A program made the translations under genes and the position numbers. Positions 48,376 through 60,216 of a DNA stretch of 64,000 nucleotides are shown here, in pieces; the stretch's first letter is position 1, and the number at the start of each line of letters is the position of its first letter. Below the pieces are notes generated by a model, which ran no database searches, was not told the origin of the DNA, and saw only the letters and a program-made list of their open reading frames with translations. The DNA comes from Uloborus plumipes (Eukaryota > Arthropoda > Arachnida > Araneae > Uloboridae), in assembly GCA_038373865.1 (NCBI GenBank), contig JAXGGA010001625.1, forward strand, positions 81,760 to 145,759, in the 5' to 3' direction.

Positions 48376-48382
48376 CACTTAC

Positions 48383-48446
48383 CATGACGTAATGCCTTTG
48401 CATTTCGGTCTTTTCACTTGCAAGTTTCTCACATTCCAGTTTCAGA
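48383..48446 (-). CDS. gro: groucho/TLE co-repressor, Q-domain exon (LKLECEK...RHYVM)
   Basis: Read on the minus strand, this 64-nt segment gives one leftover base and then 21 codons that begin [16 protein letters not shown] and end RHYVM. This matches the conserved Groucho/TLE Q domain, a coiled coil through which these nuclear co-repressors tetramerise. Groucho proteins are recruited by Hairy/E(spl), Engrailed, Runt, TCF and other factors to silence target genes. The exon is bounded by a pyrimidine-rich acceptor ending TTGTTCTAG and a donor ATG/GTAAGT. The single base at its 5' end completes the preceding serine codon, so the upstream exon should end two bases into a codon. The next exon downstream in the gene (46933-46977) continues the protein without a gap. 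The upstream exon, which should encode the RIKEEF-type segment, was not found before 64000. Identity is secure from exact family residues and correct exon order; which paralogue, if there are several, is unknown. Confidence 0.95.
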
Positions 48447-48449
48447 CTA

Positions 48450-49460
48450 GAACAAAAGAATACAAGTTTAAAACTGCAACCGATTTATGTAATTAACATA
48501 ATCAGAAATAAAATTAATCCATGCAAACAACAGGCTTTAAATACAGGTGCATTAACTGGTATGTATTTTTCGATTTAAAAAAAAATCCTGTTTGACGAGA
48601 TACAGACTTCTCACGTGTTGTTTGACTAATATCACAAATCGTTCACCACACAGCGATGTTATTTAGTTTCAAATTATGATATTTGGAGGAGTGGGGAAGG
48701 TGAAAGAAATAAATTGGTCAAGAAAATAGCTCATAAAAAGAAACAACAGGCACGGGAAATTTTCTTTCTATCGTTAGTTTCCGAAAATAATCCTTACTGT
48801 GAAAAACCATTTGACATGCTTCAGAATCGCAAGAATGGCAATTGATTGTAAGAAAAACTTTAAATACAAACAGCTATGTTATACCCAGGAAAACGTTTTT
48901 GGTCAAACTACACTAGCCAAACATACCAGTTGAAGATGGACGAAAGAAGGGGGGGTGTGTGTTACGGATTAAGTTCATCATTTCTACTTTATTTAGAAAA
49001 AAAAGTAATGCATCTATGATCGATGTGTAGTTAAAGTCTTAAGGTGACTTTTTGAGTAAAAGCGACTACTAGCTCGTACCCACTGAAAAGAGAAATGTTT
49101 CATGTTGATGAAGAGATGTTTGAATCATGAGTGAAGTATGTTGTTGGATAAATTCTAAAGAACCGCAATCGAGCTCGTGAATCAGGTACTCATGAATCCT
49201 GTTTTTAAGTTCAAATTGCACTTTAAGTTTTCGTAAATGCAGATGTGCACCCTCTGATGCTTCAATACTGTAAAATAATGCGTGTTACTAGAAAATCTTT
49301 ACAAAACTGAACTTTATGAAAGTTCAAAAGTAACAGAACAGCTTCTTCTAAAGTAAAGCTGTCAATGTTACTTGAGAAAAAGCTGTATCGTTACTATAAA
49401 AGTTTATGGAATCCCATATACCTAAAGATTTTCTAGTAATTCCAATTATTTTTGTGCAGA
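48450..49460. other. No gene seen; intronic DNA
   Basis: No repeat ends or exon-like segments were supported in this stretch upstream of the groucho exon. Confidence 0.4.
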
Positions 49461-49469
49461 AGTGCTGAA

Positions 49470-50010
49470 CCACTTGTGGTCGCGGCCATTGTTTTGATGC
49501 TAGATTAGAAGAATTGGCTTATTAACAAAATGAAACACTTCCTAACATAAAAGGCATTGACGGTACTCATGAAAGGGAAAATTTTAGATCAACGATGGTG
49601 GTTTCTTGAAATTTTGATCTAATTAAAAGAATTTCCTTTTTGATTTTGCAGAGGCATATTGATTCTACTAATTTTCAACTATATTGACGATTTACTATCT
49701 TGGCTTCGGTCTTGGCGAAAAAAAAAATCATTGTTTACTAAGAGGGTTGTGGTGGTGATGCTAGACCACAAGAGCTATCTTATGAACAACATTGAACTAC
49801 TTCCTTCCATGAAAGTCATTGATGAGCTCATGAAAGGGAAAATGGGAATATTCTAGATCAACAATGCTGGTTTCTTAAAATTCTGATCTAATTAAAAGGA
49901 ATTTCGTTTTTATTTTGTATGTATAGGATCTGCACATTACCGTCAATATTGGCAATTGCCTGTTTTGGCTTCGGTCTTGACAAAAAAATAAATCAATGTT
50001 TAGCAAGAGG
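49470..50010. repeat. Tandem duplication, two units of about 267 bp
   Basis: AGATCAACGATGGTGGTTTC at 49586 and AGATCAACAATGCTGGTTTC at 49855 mark the units, as do TTGGCTTCGGTCTTGGC at about 49700 and TTGGCTTCGGTCTTGAC at about 49965. Other shared words are CATGAAAGGGAAAAT and TTTACTAAGAGGGTTG. The copies are diverged. Confidence 0.8.
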
Positions 50011-50049
50011 GTTGCAGACGCTAATTACTTATTGTTGCAGTATCCTAAC

Positions 50050-51200
50050 GAGGAAAGATAAAAAAAGAATTTGGGGGCGGCTCGCTTAAAACCTATTCGA
50101 GAAATCGCATTCCGCATATGATTACCCAGGGCGGAGGGAAGAAAATGGCGACCAAATTAAAAGTGGGCAGGGACATTTTTTTTCCCTTCTTCTCCATCCT
50201 CTGACTCTGCACTGCAGAGGACAAATTAAAAAAAAACAAATCCCCCCCCCCACGGGTGAAGGGGGTGCTCTTTTAATAAGAGTCGGGGGGCTGTTGTGGG
50301 GGGGAGGGGTGCAACAGCGGAGCTGCACAAACACGTGTCGCGAGCGCATCGGCGGACAAGGGTTCTGGCGCCCGGGAGGGTAGGGGGCGTGTTTCGTCCT
50401 TCGTTAATGAGTTTTTCTAATCGAAATGCATTTGCATCTCTTAACAAGTTTTTCTTTTTTTAACTACTTTTTTTTCTGCTTCTTCAGACCGTAACGACTT
50501 TCTTCTCCATTAAGTATTTTGCTTCTCATAAAAACCTCGCATTCGCTTCTTTTTTAACGAATGTTCTTATTAAAAACGATGTAAGGGCGCAGCCTGAGTT
50601 TTTTTATGCATTTTTTTTTTTACTTTACCCCTACCCCTACCCTTCTTCCTTCCTCTCTAGATTCTACCCGCGTCGTCATTTGGCGCTCTTTTTTTATGCC
50701 CGCATTTTTTTTTTACCCGGCTGTTTTTCATTACGGCTCGTGTCTGCGTCTTCATTTCTCGCTCCACCCCCACCACTGTTCCTCACCCAGGGTTCCCCTC
50801 TCCCAGCCCCCACCCCAATCCTCTTTATTTTTTGTCTCTCCTTTCATTTAGAGCCGGGTAAAAGAAAAAAAAAAGAGCTTAGTCATTAATGGTTTTTAAA
50901 ATACAAACATGGTTTTTTAAGATTTTAAGAGCGTAAAAAAACAAGGGCCGCTTCGCTCTTCGCATTAGAGTGAGAGGGGGGGGGATACATTTTTTTATCT
51001 CTCTCTTTATACTACTCTATCCTTCTTCTTTACGTGTCCCGGGGCAACTTTTTTTTCCTCCGTGCTGGGGGGCAAGAAAGCGGAATTCAGGGGGAAGTAC
51101 AATTTTTTTTACTATGCTCGCGGGTACGGTTTGGCAATATATTTTAATGAACCTTCTAACCGTTGGATATTAGAAAGCGCTTGATGAGAATATTTGAAGC
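50050..51200. promoter_or_regulatory. GC-rich islands with C/G and T runs
   Basis: Blocks at 50050-50430 and 50580-51120 are GC-rich with long G-, C- and T-runs. Short overlapping frames appear on both strands and no domain is recognisable. No repeat boundaries are evident. They could be regulatory or simply low-complexity expansions. Confidence 0.2.
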
Positions 51201-51469
51201 TCGCATATTTAAGAGCAAAATATAAAAAAAAGTAAGGTAGAAAATAAAATGAAACGAAAAATAAAAGCCTTTTAACTATGCTCTTTATTTACTTATACGG
51301 TGTGGGTATTGCTAAATTCAACGGCCTTCCCCCTGCCCCCTCTCCCCCCACACTTCCTTTTCATTATTTATGACTAAAGCCCCTGATGATATCGATCCCC
51401 TGAAGTGCACATAGAGCGACTACGGACGGTCGAATAAAACAGCTGCAGAAATATCCTGCGTAATTTTCG

Positions 51470-52680
51470 ATTTGGAGCGAATCGCGATCTAAAGCACACC
51501 ACTTTGAAAGCATTAACATCGTTGGGGCGGAAAAAAATCACTTTATCGCAAGAGATCGTGTTAATGGCTTCATTTGTCATTGCTGCCATTATTTTCATTA
51601 GAGGAGAATTCCTTTATGACAAAAACATAAGGTAAAACATCATTGGACTGTGCTTGAAAACAGCCGCAGCAATGAAATTAGTTGTAAGATGCTCGGTTGA
51701 CACTTATCTTCAACGATTCTGCAGTAGATGATGGTAATTGTTCGATATGAGTTAATCTTGTTTCGACTCCAGAAGTGTTTTAAATTGGACAATAAAAAAC
51801 TCCTTTTGGAGAAATAATCGTTTAAAATTGCTAATATTAGATAAACATAAATCAGAAATCTTATAATTGTGGTAAAATAACACTAGCGAATCATGATCTG
51901 AGCCCACCAGTTTGAAGGTATCAACCCCATTGAGACAGGGAAAAATCACTTAATCGTAAGAGATCGTGTTAATGGCTTCATTTGTCATTTCTGCCATTAT
52001 TTTCATTAAAAAATTCCTTTACGACAAAAGCATAAAGTAAAACATCATTGGACTGCACTTGAAAACAGCCTCAGCGAATGAAATTAGTTGTAAAGCGTTC
52101 CGGTGACTCTTGTCTTTAACGATTCCGCATGAGATGGTAAAATTGCTCGATATGAACTTATCTTACCTAGACTAAGAGCATTTTAAATTTGATAATTAAA
52201 AAACTCTTTTGGAGAAATAATCATTTAAAACAACTAAAACTAGATAAACATAAATAAAAATGTTTATAATTGTGGTAAAATAACACTAGCGAATCGCGAT
52301 CTGTGCACACCAGTTGGAAAGCATTAACATTGTTGGGGCGGGAAAAAAATCACTTTATCTTAAGAGATCGTGTTAATAGCTTCATTTGTCATTGCTGCCA
52401 TTATTTTCATTAGAGGAGAATTCCCTTATGACCAAAACATAAGGTAAAACATCATTGGACTACACTTGAAAATAACTGGAAGATGCTTGAGGGACTCCTT
52501 ATCGTAACGATTCCGCAATGGATGGTAATTGCTCGAGATCTTACACCTAGACGCCAGGAGCATTTATATTGGACAACAAAAAACTCTTTTGAAAAAAAAT
52601 CATGCAAAATAACTAAAATTAGATTAACATAAATGAGAAATCCTATACCTGGGATAAGACAACACTATAAATGAAATAAA
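51470..52680. repeat. Tandem repeat, three units of about 405 bp
   Basis: The anchor CATTTGTCAT occurs at 51571, 51979 and 52383. Units share AAATCACTTTATCG, AGAGATCGTGTTAATGGCTT, GCCATTATTTTCATTA, GTAAAACATCATTGGACT and AACACTAGCGAATC. Divergence is moderate, and the third unit is shorter at its end. Confidence 0.9.
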
Positions 52681-52689
52681 TCAATATCG

Positions 52690-54600
52690 TATTTATGTTT
52701 ACTGTCTCTCACATAGACGACTACCAAATTAGCTCTTTTAACTGCGGTTTAAAAACAACCTAAACTGGTATTCATCCATTTAATTATCTTTTCTTAATTC
52801 TGAGGCGAGATTTTGCTGCATCCAGGATATTTTTTTCTTGACGAAGTGATGGAAAACTACCATCAAAAGAAAAATAAACTTTCGATTGATGCAAAAAAAG
52901 AGTCATTCAAACCTTCTAAATGCAACTATACTACCATGAGAATTCATCTAAAAATATTTTCTGATACAAATCTGGGTTTTGAAATGTATTTTAGGGCTTT
53001 TCAAAAATTGGAAATTTGATGCCACCTTTACAATAAACACTTCAATCTCTATGACGACAGTAAGTAAAATGTATGTCTAAAAATGAAAATTTATGAAGTA
53101 TATTTAGGCAAAAGAAGATGACAAAGTATATCTTTACAGGAGGTAAGGAGGGTAACAAACATATTTCTGTGAGCAAGAGTGCCCCATTTTTTCCGCAAGG
53201 ATTACTCAAAAACGAAAAGTGTATGAAATCTAATTTTGAACTAAAATGCTACGATATTTAGGCATGTTTTTTTAATGAAATAAAGGATGGTAAATATTCT
53301 AAATATACATAAACGTTTGTAAAAATAATTCTAGTACAATAAATTCTCATCGTCAATTATTATGCTGAAAACGGAAGTTGCTGACTGAAGATTATAATAT
53401 CAAGAAACTGGCAAACTTTAAGATAGGTGAGATTTAGGGTACAATGTTGCATGCTTTTCGTAGTCTGAACAAAAAGGGAAAATTGGGTGAAAATTTAGAA
53501 AATTTATAAATGGTTAACAATCAGATTTTTTTTATTAAAAAAAAAATCAGAAAAGCCTTAAGTTCAAAGAAAGCACTGAAGAATTTGATCCCTGCAGTTA
53601 GCTCTTAAAACACAAATATTGTGAAATTAATTGCATTTATTAAGAATACAAAAAATAAGTCTGGTTTCAACATAGATAGATCAATCTTATTCACTCTGTT
53701 TCTGTACTACATGATTTATCACAGAGCTCTTACTCAAACATCATTTTGCCTAGTCAAACAATTGACGGAAGATGTTCAAATTTTCATATTTTCCGTCAGT
53801 CAGACGAAACAGCACAAAACTTAATTAAAAGACAAAAATTCTTCAAACAAAAACCAGAAGAAATTGAGGCATGCAAATCGAAAATACGCATAAAGTAAAT
53901 AATAAGAGGCAAACAAATAATAAAAGCAACCAAACATTGACTCACCTGACTGTGTCTCTGGAACCGAGGAGCGATTCCGGAACAGACAGGTCGAAAAAAG
54001 AAAAAGGAAACACATTAAGAAACATGGTAATAAAAGAAACATGGCAATAAAAGAAACATAAAGAAATAAATCAAATTCGAAATAATACAGTATAGTGTTT
54101 ACAGTGTTCATATTAAATTCAATAATATTTCGCTTTGACGAATGAAGATGATGCATAATTCATGGGAAGGAAAATTAAATTTTATTGTGTCAACGGTTCA
54201 AGAAAAAAAATCAATTTGTGGAATCTTAACTTAAGAATTCAATATGGAATAAAGTAAATTTTTGTTTGGATGTGTGTTGTAATTAAAATAAAAATTGTAA
54301 TTGCTGACAATTTTCGCGTGTCCGTAGAGGGTTACTAATTTGTTTCTCATTTTTACTTTAGGCTGTTTACTCTTTAGTCTTGAACTGCTGTGCTTCTGCA
54401 TAAATTTTAAAGTTTTAAACTATTTTCTTCTTTGATTTGGGTATGTGTGTGTATGTCTTCATTACTTTCAAGTTTTTCCCACATGACCAAAAGATAAAAT
54501 ATGTAATCAATTTGCGCAAAACTAGATTAGCTTTGTGCTGAAACATACTATTAAACCGGTGATCGAAATAAACCTGTCAATAAGTTTTCTAAAAGAGTCA
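52690..54600. other. No gene seen apart from a possible microexon
   Basis: AT-rich intronic DNA. The only splice-like pair noticed is the one around 53946-53957. Confidence 0.4.
53946..53957 (-). other. Possible 12-nt microexon in the groucho upstream intron
   Basis: On the minus strand, a long pyrimidine-rich tract ends GGTTCCAG and is followed by AGACACAGTCAG and then the donor GTGAGT. No AG dinucleotide occurs in the roughly 40 bases before that acceptor, so the implied exon is exactly 12 nt and keeps the frame. No Groucho insertion of four residues at this point is known to me. It may be a regulated microexon or a fortuitous pair of splice-like sites. Confidence 0.15.
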
Positions 54601-54605
54601 TTAAT

Positions 54606-55041
54606 GGGCGATTTCACGGGTAACTGACTGACAATTTCAATGCAAAACAGTTAAGAATTTTTTAACATTCAAAGTAAAATATACATTGTGCAAAGGACTT
54701 TTTCATTTGGTTTAATTGTATTTTTTAAGCTGAATTTACGGAACAATTGAATTTCCGAAATACATTTTAGATGATTTTTAGAAATTCGTTAAAAGCATAG
54801 TAACTGACTGACATTTTGAAAGGTAGCATACAAGTTAGTTACCATGCTTTTAACAAATTTTTAAAAATCATTCAAAATTTGTTTCGGAAATTCAGTTGCA
54901 CCATTAAATTCAGCTTAGAATATAATAGTTCAGGTGAAAAGATTGTTTGCACGGAGTATATTTTTCTTCGAATGCAACAAAATACATAATGTTTTGCTTT
55001 GAAGTTGTCAGTTAGTTACACATTGTTAAGGGAATTTCCCT
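54606..55041. mobile_element. Foldback element with GTAACTGACTGACA arms
   Basis: Sequences 54606-54826 and 54832-55041 are diverged inverted copies. GGTAACTGACTGACAATTTC near the left edge pairs with GTCAGTTAGTTACAC near the right edge. TTTTAGAAATTCGTTAAAAGC pairs with the GCTTTTAACAAATTTTTAAAA stretch around the centre. It is non-coding and the target duplication is unclear. Confidence 0.7.
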
Positions 55042-55044
55042 CAT

Positions 55045-55070
55045 TGTTATTATTATTATTATTATTATTG
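55045..55070. repeat. TTA microsatellite
   Basis: A short run of TTATTATTATTATTATTATT units. Confidence 0.85.
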
Positions 55071-55719
55071 TTATTTGTAACACAAATGTTGAGGAAATGA
55101 TTTCTTGCACAAAAAATCATATGTTTAGTTTGAAATTTCAGGTTTTCACACACAACGATGCAATGCACCGAAAGCATCATTTAACAGCATTATTATTTTC
55201 CTTTCTTTTATATGAAATATTTTGATTTTCAAGAAATCTAAGTGACACGTAGGTTACATTTTTCGTATGTAGTATTGTGGAATATGTTTCAAGGGAATTT
55301 TGTTTTCATCAATTATTTTAATTTGTTCAGCTTTTTATTTTAATTAAGATTAAAGATATTGCATTTATGTTTTTCGAGGCTTCGAGAAACTAAATTTTAC
55401 AATACAAAGATATTACATTTAATGATGTGAAATGCATAATTAATTGTTAATAAATAATAGAAATTGATTAACAAATGCTTTAAACCTTTATCTGCTATTT
55501 TCTTTCTTTCTTTTTTTTTTCACGAACATATTCTTGAATCAGAAAAATATTCCAGTTTTCATATACAAGGAACATAGTAGTCAGGAACTTTGAAGGGATT
55601 GTCAGTAATTTAGCGAAATCTCATGACTTTATGTCCTTTCAAACGAAAGCAGTAACTGAGTTCAACAAGAAAGTTCTTTTTATTTCGTCAAATTGCAATA
55701 AAACTTTAACAGTAACAGC

Positions 55720-56810
55720 TAATTAAAGTGACCTTTATCGTAATTTTGGTATCTTAATTTAAGAAAAATGTTGTTTGAATAGCAGCATAAAAAATAATTA
55801 CAAAGTTTAAAGAAAAGTCTATTCGGAAAATACCACTAAGTATATACTACTGATTGCAACAGTTATAAACTATGCTTGATACATTCCATAAACTTTACAA
55901 TCTGTCAAATAATTATCAAACTGTTTTAGGTTAGAACTCCACGAGTCATTGTTGACAAAGACTATCATGGCAAATCAAAGTCAAAAAGAAAGGTTCACCA
56001 CTTCTTGACCCCGAAAGGTCAGAGATTCAATAAGAATTTTCAGGATGTTGATCATTTAGTTTAAGAAAAACTGTGCATAAGAAATATAACTCAGAAACTT
56101 TTAGGAAAGAATATACTACACTAAATGTAAAAGTTGTAAACTGTCCCCGATGCATTGCATAAGTTTTATGAGCTGTTGACAATTTACGGAACTGTTTCAA
56201 GTTTGATCCCTCCTCAACGAAGACTAGGGTGGCGAAGCAAAGTCAAAAAGAAAGGTTCACCACTTCTTGACTCCGAAAGGTCAGAGATTCAGTAAGAATT
56301 TTCAGGATGTTGATAATTTAGTTTAAGAAAAACTGTGCAAGAGAAATATAACCCAGAAACTTTTAGGAAAGAATATACTACATTAAATGTAAAAGTTGTA
56401 AACTGTCCCCGACGCATTGAATAAGTTTTATAAGCTGTTGACAATTTACGGAACTGTTTCAGGTCTGATCCCTCCCCAACGAAGACTAGGGTGGCGAAGC
56501 AAAGTCAAGAAGAAAGGTTCACTTTCTCTTGACTTCGAAAGTTTAGAGAGTAAGTGAAAATTTTCAGAAAGTTGATGATTTAATTAAAGAAAAGTACTGC
56601 ATGAGTTGCTGTATCGAAAATAATTAAAAAATTTTTAGAAAAGAATATGATATCTAATGCTACTGCTTTAAATTGTTCTTGGTACATTCCACAAGCTTTA
56701 CAATCTGTCAACAATTTATCAAATTGTTTCAAGTTTGAACCTTTCTAAACAAAGCCAGAAGCGAAGAGTACAGATGCAAAGTCAGAATAAAAGGTTGACT
56801 TCCTTTTCTT
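55720..56810. repeat. Tandem array, four units of about 261-277 bp
   Basis: AGGTTCACC or its variant AGGTTGACT occurs at 55991, 56252, 56515 and 56792. Units share TTTTCAG.A.GTTGAT.ATTTA, AGAAATATAAC.CAGAAACTT, AAAGTTGTAAACTGTCCCCG, CTGTTGACAATTTACGGAAC and GGCGAAGCAAAGTCAA. The second and third are the most alike. Outer units are more diverged. Confidence 0.9.
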
Positions 56811-56819
56811 CGGAAAACA

Positions 56820-57240
56820 CCAGTCCACATCATATTCGCCAGTTTGCCACCGAATGCTCTTTTCAGAAAAGGAAGCCATGTTTGCAGAGATGTTCCCCAA
56901 GAACTTAAACGAACGGATAGGCCTTTGCTTGCAGATCTAGCTCGCGTTAATTAAGCGCCAACGAGCAAAAATCTCCCCCCACCCCTGCAGGCAAAGCAGG
57001 AGAAATATAATTAGCTTCCGATAACAAAAAGCGTATTGACTCAAAGAGAAACGGCTTCCGACAAAATGGCTCTTTTTAAGCGTTTTAAATGGGAGACGGA
57101 TCGATAGCAGGGAATCGTTTAAAAGGCCGGCCCCTTTTCCATCGTTACCTTTTCCCTCTGGCTCGATCTGAACACCAGAACCTCTGACGGACTGACGTCA
57201 CACCACAGTTCAGAGGCAATTTGAATGGTAGGTAGAAGGT
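56820..57240. promoter_or_regulatory. GC-richer island with homeodomain-like sites
   Basis: Immediately after the tandem array, the sequence contains GCGTTAATTAAGCGCC, ATAATTAGCTTCCG, GGAGACGGATCGATAGC and GGCCGGCCCC. There is no repeat structure and no protein-like frame. It could be a conserved regulatory element; conservation cannot be judged from one sequence. Confidence 0.3.
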
Positions 57241-57441
57241 AATTTCCAAGAGTCTGAAATTGGAAAATGATACTTCCTTCGCCCGATGCTTATGATCTGA
57301 AACGATTCAGTCGACGCCAAATAGTGTTAACAAACTAAATGCAAGTCGTAAGTAACTAGTGTGAAAGGAGCACAGAGGTTTTCCAACAAAAAACTGATTT
57401 GTGGAGATGAAATAGCAGCAAACTTGGTTCGCACTTAGAGC

Positions 57442-57520
57442 CAGTGGCGTACCCAGAAGGGGTGCAAAGGGACATATGCACCACCCAAGATTTGTTCTCG
57501 AAATTGAAAGTGTTTTGAGG
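57442..57520 (+). mobile_element. Possible hAT-type end fragment
   Basis: CAGTGGCGTACCCAGAAGGGG-like sequence (first 20 bases CAGTGGCGTACCCAGAAGGG) matches the common hAT-type terminus seen in many animal genomes. No opposite end or target duplication was found. Confidence 0.4.
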
Positions 57521-58080
57521 ATATTTTTTTAAATTACACTTAGAGCTCGAATTGATGTGCCTAAAAATCATTACATTTGCCATCAAAACTGCCAAATATT
57601 AAAAGATATGAAATGCCACTATATTTTTTTACCTAATTAGGGAAAAGTTGTTTCACCTGACCCTCCACAAAATGGCTTTCCAAAGGTCGCCTGATTTTTT
57701 TCTCTTCCGAAACACAAAATATTTAATTCAGTTAAAAAATTTAAAAAAACACACACACACCTAGAAATAGCAGTAATGCACATTGGAAAAAAGGCCTCTT
57801 TTACTAATTTATATACAACTAACATATCCGAAAGAATCAAAAATATGCACTTGCATATGCTCTTGGATATGGTTGTCTAGTGAATATAACCCGGGCTCTA
57901 GTTGTAATCCTTTTTTTTTTTCGTTAAATTAATGAGTTTAATTTTTTCTAAAATATATTTCATCAATACGTGTTAGTATCTAACTGTACTGTTAGAAAAG
58001 TTTAAAAAGCATAAAAATAATTTAAAAAAACTAGCAGACACAATAGAATATTAAAGAGGCCATTAACCTCAGAACATTTA

Positions 58081-59404
58081 GGGGAGACTGGGGACGGTTG
58101 TGACGCGGGGCGGTTGTGACAGTCGTCATATTAGCTAAACCATAATTAATACCTGGTTGAAGCAAAGAGAGAGAGTATCAGCCTGTTTGTCTGAATGTGT
58201 GTCAAAGCATTGCGGTAGCCATCGAGCAACATTAACGCTAGCAGAGGGGTTGGTTACTTTTTAACAGTTAAAAGTAAGTTTTTTTGTTCGATGTCTTTTA
58301 GTAATTCCTCTTGAATGGGTACAGATAGAGAAATGAAAATTTTCTCCCCGTTAGTAGTGAACCTTAATAGTGAAATAGCAGTGATTACTTTTTATGTAGG
58401 CTATATTGTATTGCCATGGCGATTGCTGTTTTTAAAAGTAGTGGGTTGGGGTCGGTTGTGACAAATTGCGTGGGGACGGTTGTGACACGAGTAAAACATG
58501 TTTTTATCATATTTGATGCCCATAATACGCTTGGAGAAGACAGAAATAGGGCAGTGTGACCTAATGAAATATAAAGAAGCTTATAAAGAAGTGAAACTTT
58601 TTTTTCTTTCGGACAGCTTTGGAAATGCAACGTTAATCGTAAGTCTTTGCTACGAAACATTCATTCGTAAACGCGATGGAGCCGGCCGGCGCTGTCACAA
58701 TGAAAACAACGTGTGCATAGGTTATATTGCTCATAATAAAGTGCTTTTGAGCTTACATATACGCTGAAAGCAGATATGAGAGTAAAATGGCTACTGAGAA
58801 ATGGTTCCGTTCATTTATGAATAGAAATATTTCACGTCTGTTCGTGTAGCTCATGCAACTAGCCTTTCAAGAGTAACAAGCTTCAATAAAACAAATAAAT
58901 GTGGAATCTTTCTTTGATACTTGAGATTTGTTATGAACAGACATGGTTATGACGCACGAGCTGTGCATAATGTTGCCAAAACAGACGTTACGAAATTCCA
59001 AAAACCTGATATTTTTGTAAGACTTGGTATAAGGCTACTTCAACTGAACGAGACACATTGTGAAATGTTAAACTTTCCCAGATGAAGGTTATGTTGAATT
59101 ACGTTTAATATTACTTGAAATTAAAAGTGATCTAGACTGTTTTTCTGTATTTTTGAACTCGTCACAACCGACCCCAAGCACTGGCACAACCGCCCCTGGG
59201 GTGGGGTCGGTTGTGACATTTTTTCCTTTTTTGTTTAATTTGGTCCTGTGAGTTAACTATTGTACTTAGGGAGAAAATTTTAGTGTTTATAAGCAGGCAA
59301 ATAAACACTTTAACATAAAAACAACTTTAAACCAGCTCATAGACATTGCTAAGGGATCTATGGGGGAGCAAATGAAAATTGTCACAACCGTACCCAGTCT
59401 CCCC
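58081..59404. mobile_element. TA-flanked element with eight GGTTGTGAC-type motifs
   Basis: Inverted ends GGGGAGACTGGGGACGG and, read from the other side, GGGGAGACTGGGTACGG are flanked by TA on both sides. The motif CGGTTGTGAC (with preceding GGGG) occurs at both ends and internally near 58094-58118, 58451-58485 and 59161-59217 in both orientations; one copy near 59185 is altered to CTGGCACAACCG. The element is 1,324 bp. An open frame of 89 codons at 58498-58767 has no recognisable domain, so it is non-autonomous. Confidence 0.85.
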
Positions 59405-60210
59405 TACATATCAACTAGTGTAAAAGTTAAACGTCAATTTAGATAATCTTTTTTATGCTCCTGAGAAGCAAAAATGAGCTGCATAAACAGATTATTTACG
59501 ATTCATATTGCAAAACCTTTTGTGCTACTGAGGAACGGAAAACAGAGATTACAATAGTGCAAAAAACGTAAAATATCAAACACTGATTAATACCAACACG
59601 CATTGTACTTCCAAAATAAATCAGTATTCATAGCTCAAATATCGTTCTGCATTCATATTTATGAGCAAAGAATATCAAGCAGAAGTAAAAGCATAAGGTT
59701 TTTTTTTTTTTTTTTTCTTTTTTTTTTTTTTTGCGCTTCTTAGATTCTATAGGATGATATCTGGCTCCAGATTGGTTACTTCCAATTCAAGACTGATGAG
59801 CTCTAAACAGAACGAAACTACAGTCTTTGGATAGAATAACCGAGTTGGTGGTGTATTCTTGTACCTAAAAAGGTGGTTCAAAATGTCTTGGATTGTGGAA
59901 AGGTTCTGGGATATCATGCATCATTCAACTATTCGAGCTTTGTTTGTTTTAAACTTCTTTATACTGTCTACTACTTTTAAAGTTTTTCAACAATACTATT
60001 ATCTCGTTTACACACCAGAAAACTGTTTAAAAGATTCGTGAAAAATTGAAATTTCAGAGCTATTGAGGTCACGGTTCACGAAGCTTACTTTGCAATTTGC
60101 ATAGATGAGTTTCCCAAAGAATCTCAAGTTTCAGAGCATAGGATTTTTCTCGAAAGAACACTATTCTATAATTCTGCAAGATGGGTAAGGAAAACATATT
60201 ACAGTCACGT
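59405..60210. other. No gene seen; T-rich intronic DNA
   Basis: A long T-run occupies about 59699-59732. No exon or repeat ends were supported. Confidence 0.4.
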
Positions 60211-60216
60211 GTGAGA

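Larger units (their letters stand above)
46978..48382 (-). other. gro: groucho intron between the two Q-domain exons (1,405 bp)
   Basis: This intron separates the two recognised exons and has GT/AG ends on the minus strand. It contains a direct duplication of about 212 bp (around 47570-47765 and 48205-48375) and a 427-bp TTAA-flanked MITE lying between the two copies. It is the only groucho intron fully inside the window. Confidence 0.9.

Noticed and set aside
49580..49860. Plus-strand frame MILLIFNYIDDLLSWLRSW at 49659-49856
   Set aside because: It crosses the boundary of a diverged tandem duplication and is not conserved between the two units.
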